From Candidatus Helarchaeota archaeon (lineage in GTDB: Archaea; Asgardarchaeota; Lokiarchaeia; Helarchaeales; HEL-GB-A), in NCBI GenBank assembly GCA_016840125.1, contig JAEOSY010000605.1:1-17832 (forward strand): DNA of 17,832 bases. The letters run 5' to 3'. The notes under the pieces were generated by a model. It ran no database searches, was not told the DNA's origin, and saw nothing but the letters and a program-made list of their open reading frames with translations. Below are positions 15,468-17,832 of the stretch, in pieces. The translations under genes and the position numbers were made by a program. Every line of letters starts with the position of its first letter. The first letter of the stretch is position 1.

Positions 15468-16406
15468 CTAGGGGGATTGATCCGAAAGTTTGTAAAGTTC
15501 TTGCATAGTATTTTTGGCTAAACTAACTTTATCTTCCAAGGTGCGCATGATAGTATTAGTCACAACGGCGGTTATGTCCAGATCCTCGATTTGCGGTTTG
15601 AGTTCGGCGTCGACCGTATCGATGACTAGAGTTTTTAAAAACGTAGCATAGTATTTGGCAACTCCATAGGCTGATACGTCAATATTGAATGCGCGCATGA
15701 GCTTGTCTGCCGGTCCCTTTATCGGAGCGCCCCCTAGAATAGGGCTAATCCCAACTACGGGGATTTCTTTTAGTGCAGGGAGAATACCAGCAACTTTTAA
15801 GATAGGTTGAATACTGACGATAGGATTACTGGGGCAAATAATTGCACCCTCTGCTTTTTTGATTGTGTCGAGTAGACCCTTTGGCGGAGAAGCATCCTTG
15901 ATACCTTCAAAAAAGACATCTTTCACTACAGCGCTCTTTTGATGGCGCACAAAATAGTCCTGAAAATCTAGGATACCATTTTCCGTAACTACTCGAGTAT
16001 TGACCTTTTGATTTGTCATGGGGACAACATTAACTTCAATCTCCAAAAAGTTACAAAGTAACCGGGTGATTTCGGCAAGTGAGATCCCTCGCCGGAGCAG
16101 GTGGGTCCGTATAATATGGGTGGCGATATCTTGATCCCCCAGTTTGAACCAAGGTTCATTTCCATATTTTTCTAACATGGATAAACAATTAAAAGAATCG
16201 TCCCGGATCCCCCATCCTTGGGGTTGGTTTGCAATTCCAGCCAAATTATACATGATCGTATCGAGATCAGGGCATATATAGAGCCCAAATAAGTATAGAT
16301 CATCCCCTGTATTGACAATCACTGTTAGATCCTTTGGATCAATAACCTCTACTAAGCCTTCCAAGAATCGGGCGGCACCAACACCGCCAGCTAGCGCTAC
16401 TATCAT
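15468..16406 (-). CDS. cofD: 2-phospho-L-lactate transferase CofD (FbiA)
   Basis: A 312-residue CofD/FbiA enzyme. It transfers the activated phospholactyl (or enolpyruvyl) group to the deazaflavin Fo, giving F420-0 or dehydro-F420-0. Family marks in order: LAGGVGAARFLEGL (5-18), VNTGDDLYLFGLYICPDLDT (31-50), GWGIRDDSF, FKLGDQDIATHIIRT (87-101), VVPMTNQKVNTRV, AIICPSNPIVSIQPIL, and GGAPIKGPADKLM. The length is normal. ATG 16406 is preceded by TTGAGGTCAAG, a good ribosome-binding site. The nitroreductase gene ends 58 nt upstream on the same strand, so these two are probably co-transcribed. The 110 nt downstream, up to the Cys-rich gene, are AT-rich with T-tracts. Confidence 0.95.
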   Translation of the reverse strand: MIVALAGGVGAARFLEGLVEVIDPKDLTVIVNTGDDLYLFGLYICPDLDTIMYNLAGIANQPQGWGIRDDSFNCLSMLEKYGNEPWFKLGDQDIATHIIRTHLLRRGISLAEITRLLCNFLEIEVNVVPMTNQKVNTRVVTENGILDFQDYFVRHQKSAVVKDVFFEGIKDASPPKGLLDTIKKAEGAIICPSNPIVSIQPILKVAGILPALKEIPVVGISPILGGAPIKGPADKLMRAFNIDVSAYGVAKYYATFLKTLVIDTVDAELKPQIEDLDITAVVTNTIMRTLEDKVSLAKNTMQELYKLSDQSP

Positions 16407-16464
16407 CTTGACCTCAACGGTCTAAATATGTTGTAAAGGTTTATTAAAATTTTGAAATTTCAAT

Positions 16465-17082
16465 TCATTCAAGAATGAGGACGAGATCCTCTAGTAGTTT
16501 GTGTTTTATAGGTGGAGGTGTCTCATCTGGAATTCCTAAGGTAATAAAAGCTTGGGGAATATAGGAGGCAGGCAGATTTAATATTGTCTTTACAATATCA
16601 GGACAAAAAAGAGGTGCGCAATACCAATTGGCGCCTAGCCCCTTCGCGTGAGCAAGTAAAAGTAAGTTTTGCAATGTATTTGCAACCGATTGGACGCCCA
16701 TGATCAATTCAGCTTGATTTCGTTCAGCATTTGAATATTTGTCCATATCCTCCATCGTTAAGCAAGCTAGAATTAAAACAGGAGCCCGCAAGAACCTACT
16801 GTTTGATGTATCAATTATTTTATCAATTTTGGATTCAGATACTCCATCATCTCTCAAATCACTTTCGTAACGTGTGGCCATCGCCTTGATAAGAGCTTGC
16901 TTTAATAATGGATTTATTAAGAGAATAAACCGATAAGGTTGGGCGTTATGAGCATTGGCGGCATAACGACAAATATCTAAGAGTTCAAGAATCTGATCCT
17001 TTGAAATCGCTTGAGGTTTATATTTCCGTATGCTACGGCGGGTTTGAAGCACTTCTAAAAACTCAGGCATACTGACATACAT
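16465..17082 (-). CDS. Nitroreductase-family protein resembling the FbiB C-terminal domain (probable dehydro-F420 reductase)
   Basis: A 205-residue FMN-dependent nitroreductase-fold protein. FMN-site residues appear in QTRRSIRKYKP (13-23) and NAHNAQPYRF (43-52). The middle (ESDLRDDGVSESKIDKII, RAPVLILACLTMEDMDKYSN) and the end (GLGANWYCAPLFCPDIVKTILNLP) closely resemble the C-terminal domain of actinobacterial FbiB, which reduces dehydro-F420-0 with FMNH2. Position directly before cofD supports the same job here. There is no N-terminal CofE-like ligase domain. ATG 17082 is 28 nt from a TATA centre (17108-17114), consistent with a leaderless mRNA; a second ATG at 17070 is possible. Confidence 0.85.
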   Translation of the reverse strand: MYVSMPEFLEVLQTRRSIRKYKPQAISKDQILELLDICRYAANAHNAQPYRFILLINPLLKQALIKAMATRYESDLRDDGVSESKIDKIIDTSNSRFLRAPVLILACLTMEDMDKYSNAERNQAELIMGVQSVANTLQNLLLLAHAKGLGANWYCAPLFCPDIVKTILNLPASYIPQAFITLGIPDETPPPIKHKLLEDLVLILE

Positions 17083-17107
17083 CCCAGATAAACATGTTGT
17101 ATTAATC

Positions 17108-17114
17108 TATATTT
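17108..17114 (-). promoter_or_regulatory. TATA box of the nitroreductase-cofD operon
   Basis: AAATATA on the minus strand, centre 28 nt before ATG 17082, the spacing expected for leaderless archaeal transcription. Confidence 0.5.
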
Positions 17115-17258
17115 CCCAGCTTTCCTGAAAATAATTAGTGAGATAGTTTGGGAATCTTCTCGTCGCGAGCTCATCATCAATTAATTCTCAGATTGGAGCG
17201 GCGGAATCATCTTCCAAAATCTACCTCAACATTATTAGATCGATGGCTTCATTTAGTT

Positions 17259-17285
17259 TTTTCGGCGGGAATCCGAAAATTTTTT
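17259..17285. other. Hairpin beside the IscB remnant (terminator or IS end hairpin)
   Basis: TTTTCGG (17259-17265) and CCGAAAA (17273-17279) form a perfect 7-bp stem with a 7-nt loop, followed by six T residues (17280-17285). It overlaps the stop codon of the nuclease remnant by two bases. It could be a transcription terminator or the subterminal hairpin of an IS200/IS605-type end. Confidence 0.5.
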
Positions 17286-17598
17286 ATCCTATAGGCTCAA
17301 GAAAACTCGCCGCTTTAGGGGCGAGATGAATTGAGTCTTTCATGACGAGTTGTGATGATCTAGCAGTCATTCGCACCATTTCGGTAAGTTTTGGAATGGA
17401 TTTCATTACTTGCTTGCTCCCTTTAATGTCCATGAGGATGGCATACCCCGTTGACATCCGCCCCTTGATGAAGTACTCCTGATCCTTGTATTTCACCTTG
17501 TCAAATTTGTGAAATCCCCTTACCTTCCCCGTAGGGATTCGCTGCTGGCTGCGTACTCATTTTGTCTGCTGGTAATCACCGCGTGGAACACAGTTCCG
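17284..17598 (-). pseudogene. C-terminal remnant of an IscB/HNH-type nuclease
   Basis: The minus-strand frame reads RNCVPRGDYQQTK, then an in-frame TGA at 17557-17559, then VRSQQRIPTGKVRGFHKFDKV, and on through YFIKGRMSTGYAILMDI to a stop at 17284. This is the pattern I associate with the C-terminal end of IscB-like RRXRR/HNH proteins of archaea, where PRGDYQQT-KG and RGF-KFDKV-Y-EYFIKGR are conserved. The TGA stands where relatives have Gly (GGA to TGA is one change). Another stop (TAA) lies at 17599-17601, and the RuvC, HNH and N-terminal parts are absent. So the gene is truncated and nonsense-mutated. No omega-RNA can be assigned. The family call comes from memory of the pattern, not from a search. 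Confidence 0.6.
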
Positions 17599-17712
17599 TT
17601 AATGCCTCTATAAACTTATAGATAATTGACCTCAAAAAAAAGCAAAATCAAAACAGATATAGAAAAAATTTTTATTATAACGTTATTTTATTGATTTATC
17701 TCTCACGAGAAC

Positions 17713-17720
17713 TATTTATA
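17713..17720 (+). promoter_or_regulatory. TATA box of rpl15e
   Basis: TATTTATA, centre about 24 nt before ATG 17740. The spacing suggests a very short leader or leaderless transcript. Confidence 0.5.
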
Positions 17721-17739
17721 CGCAGGGCGTTGAGTAAAA

Positions 17740-17832
17740 ATGACAAAATCAGCATACAAGTACATGGCGGAAACGTGGAAAAGTTCGCCAACCGCCGAGA
17801 TTAAGCAACTTATGTGGCAAAGATTAATTGCA
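17740..17832 (+). CDS. rpl15e: Large-subunit ribosomal protein L15e (5' part only)
   Basis: The first 31 codons of an open frame that runs off the window. The sequence MTKSAYKYMAETWKSS ... IKQLMWQRLIA matches the N-terminus of archaeal/eukaryotic L15e, where a Ser-x-Tyr-x-Tyr start, a Trp-Lys pair and a Leu-x-Trp-x-Arg helix are conserved. L15e binds 23S rRNA. No clear Shine-Dalgarno site precedes the ATG; a TATA box about 24 nt upstream fits near-leaderless expression. The IscB remnant ends about 140 nt upstream on the other strand. Confidence 0.85.
   Translation, partial: MTKSAYKYMAETWKSSPTAEIKQLMWQRLIA

Noticed and set aside
17504..17560. Minus-strand frame from ATG 17560 (MSTQPAANPYGEGKG) as the real start of the small 17284-17496 protein via a frameshift
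   Set aside because: The other frame reads through as a coherent IscB-like tail (RIPTGKVRGFHKFDKV) with one nonsense codon, a simpler explanation.
1..17832. CRISPR arrays, tRNA or rRNA genes
   Set aside because: No regularly spaced repeats and no cloverleaf or rRNA-like sequence was seen in the intergenic regions by eye.

Overview
This window is archaeal and about as AT-rich as many mesophilic archaeal genomes. It carries the archaeal/eukaryotic proteins L21e, Rpo4, L15e, Pus10, Dim1/KsgA, a HemK2/Mtq2-type methyltransferase, a TGS-domain GTPase and a JAMM protein. Start codons are often GTG or TTG behind GGTGA-type Shine-Dalgarno sites, or are ATGs placed about 27 nt from a TATA box, as expected for leaderless mRNAs. 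A membrane-anchored longin/roadblock-like protein (4525..5247) makes an Asgard archaeon a reasonable guess, but no single gene proves the lineage.

Layout. 1-1101: a decayed TnpB-related (IS200/IS605 OrfB-like) gene, frameshifted near position 50 and lacking an acidic third RuvC residue. 1172-2958: a small coiled-coil protein convergent with an NDP-forming acyl-CoA synthetase alpha subunit. 2987-8343: a translation and transcription block. L21e, Rpo4 and DUF655 run on the minus strand, while Pus10, Dim1 and HemK2 run on the plus strand. In many archaea these genes form one run; here they are split into divergent halves around the longin-like gene. 8359-11706: a secreted, membrane-anchored subtilisin-like protease divergent from a MacB/FtsX-type permease with no ATPase beside it. 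11707-14432: a small membrane protein divergent, across a palindromic TATA box, from a TGS GTPase, followed by a JAMM protein and a six-helix membrane protein. 14438-17082: a minus-strand coenzyme F420 locus. It holds an FbiB C-terminal-like nitroreductase, cofD, a 56-residue Cys-rich protein easily missed by ORF callers, and cofC. 17284-17598: the nonsense-mutated C-terminal remnant of an IscB/HNH-type nuclease, next to a hairpin. 17740-end: the start of ribosomal protein L15e.

How the parts fit. The central block serves ribosome and tRNA maturation, release-factor methylation and RNA polymerase. The right-hand block would make F420; a nitroreductase of the FbiB C-terminal type suggests the route through a dehydro-F420 intermediate that is later reduced. 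The TnpB-like and IscB remnants near the two ends show past IS200/IS605-type traffic. No CRISPR array, tRNA, rRNA or complete active transposon is visible. The best candidates for undescribed biology are the Cys-rich protein in the F420 locus, the longin-like/winged-helix membrane protein, and the TGS GTPase-JAMM-membrane protein run.
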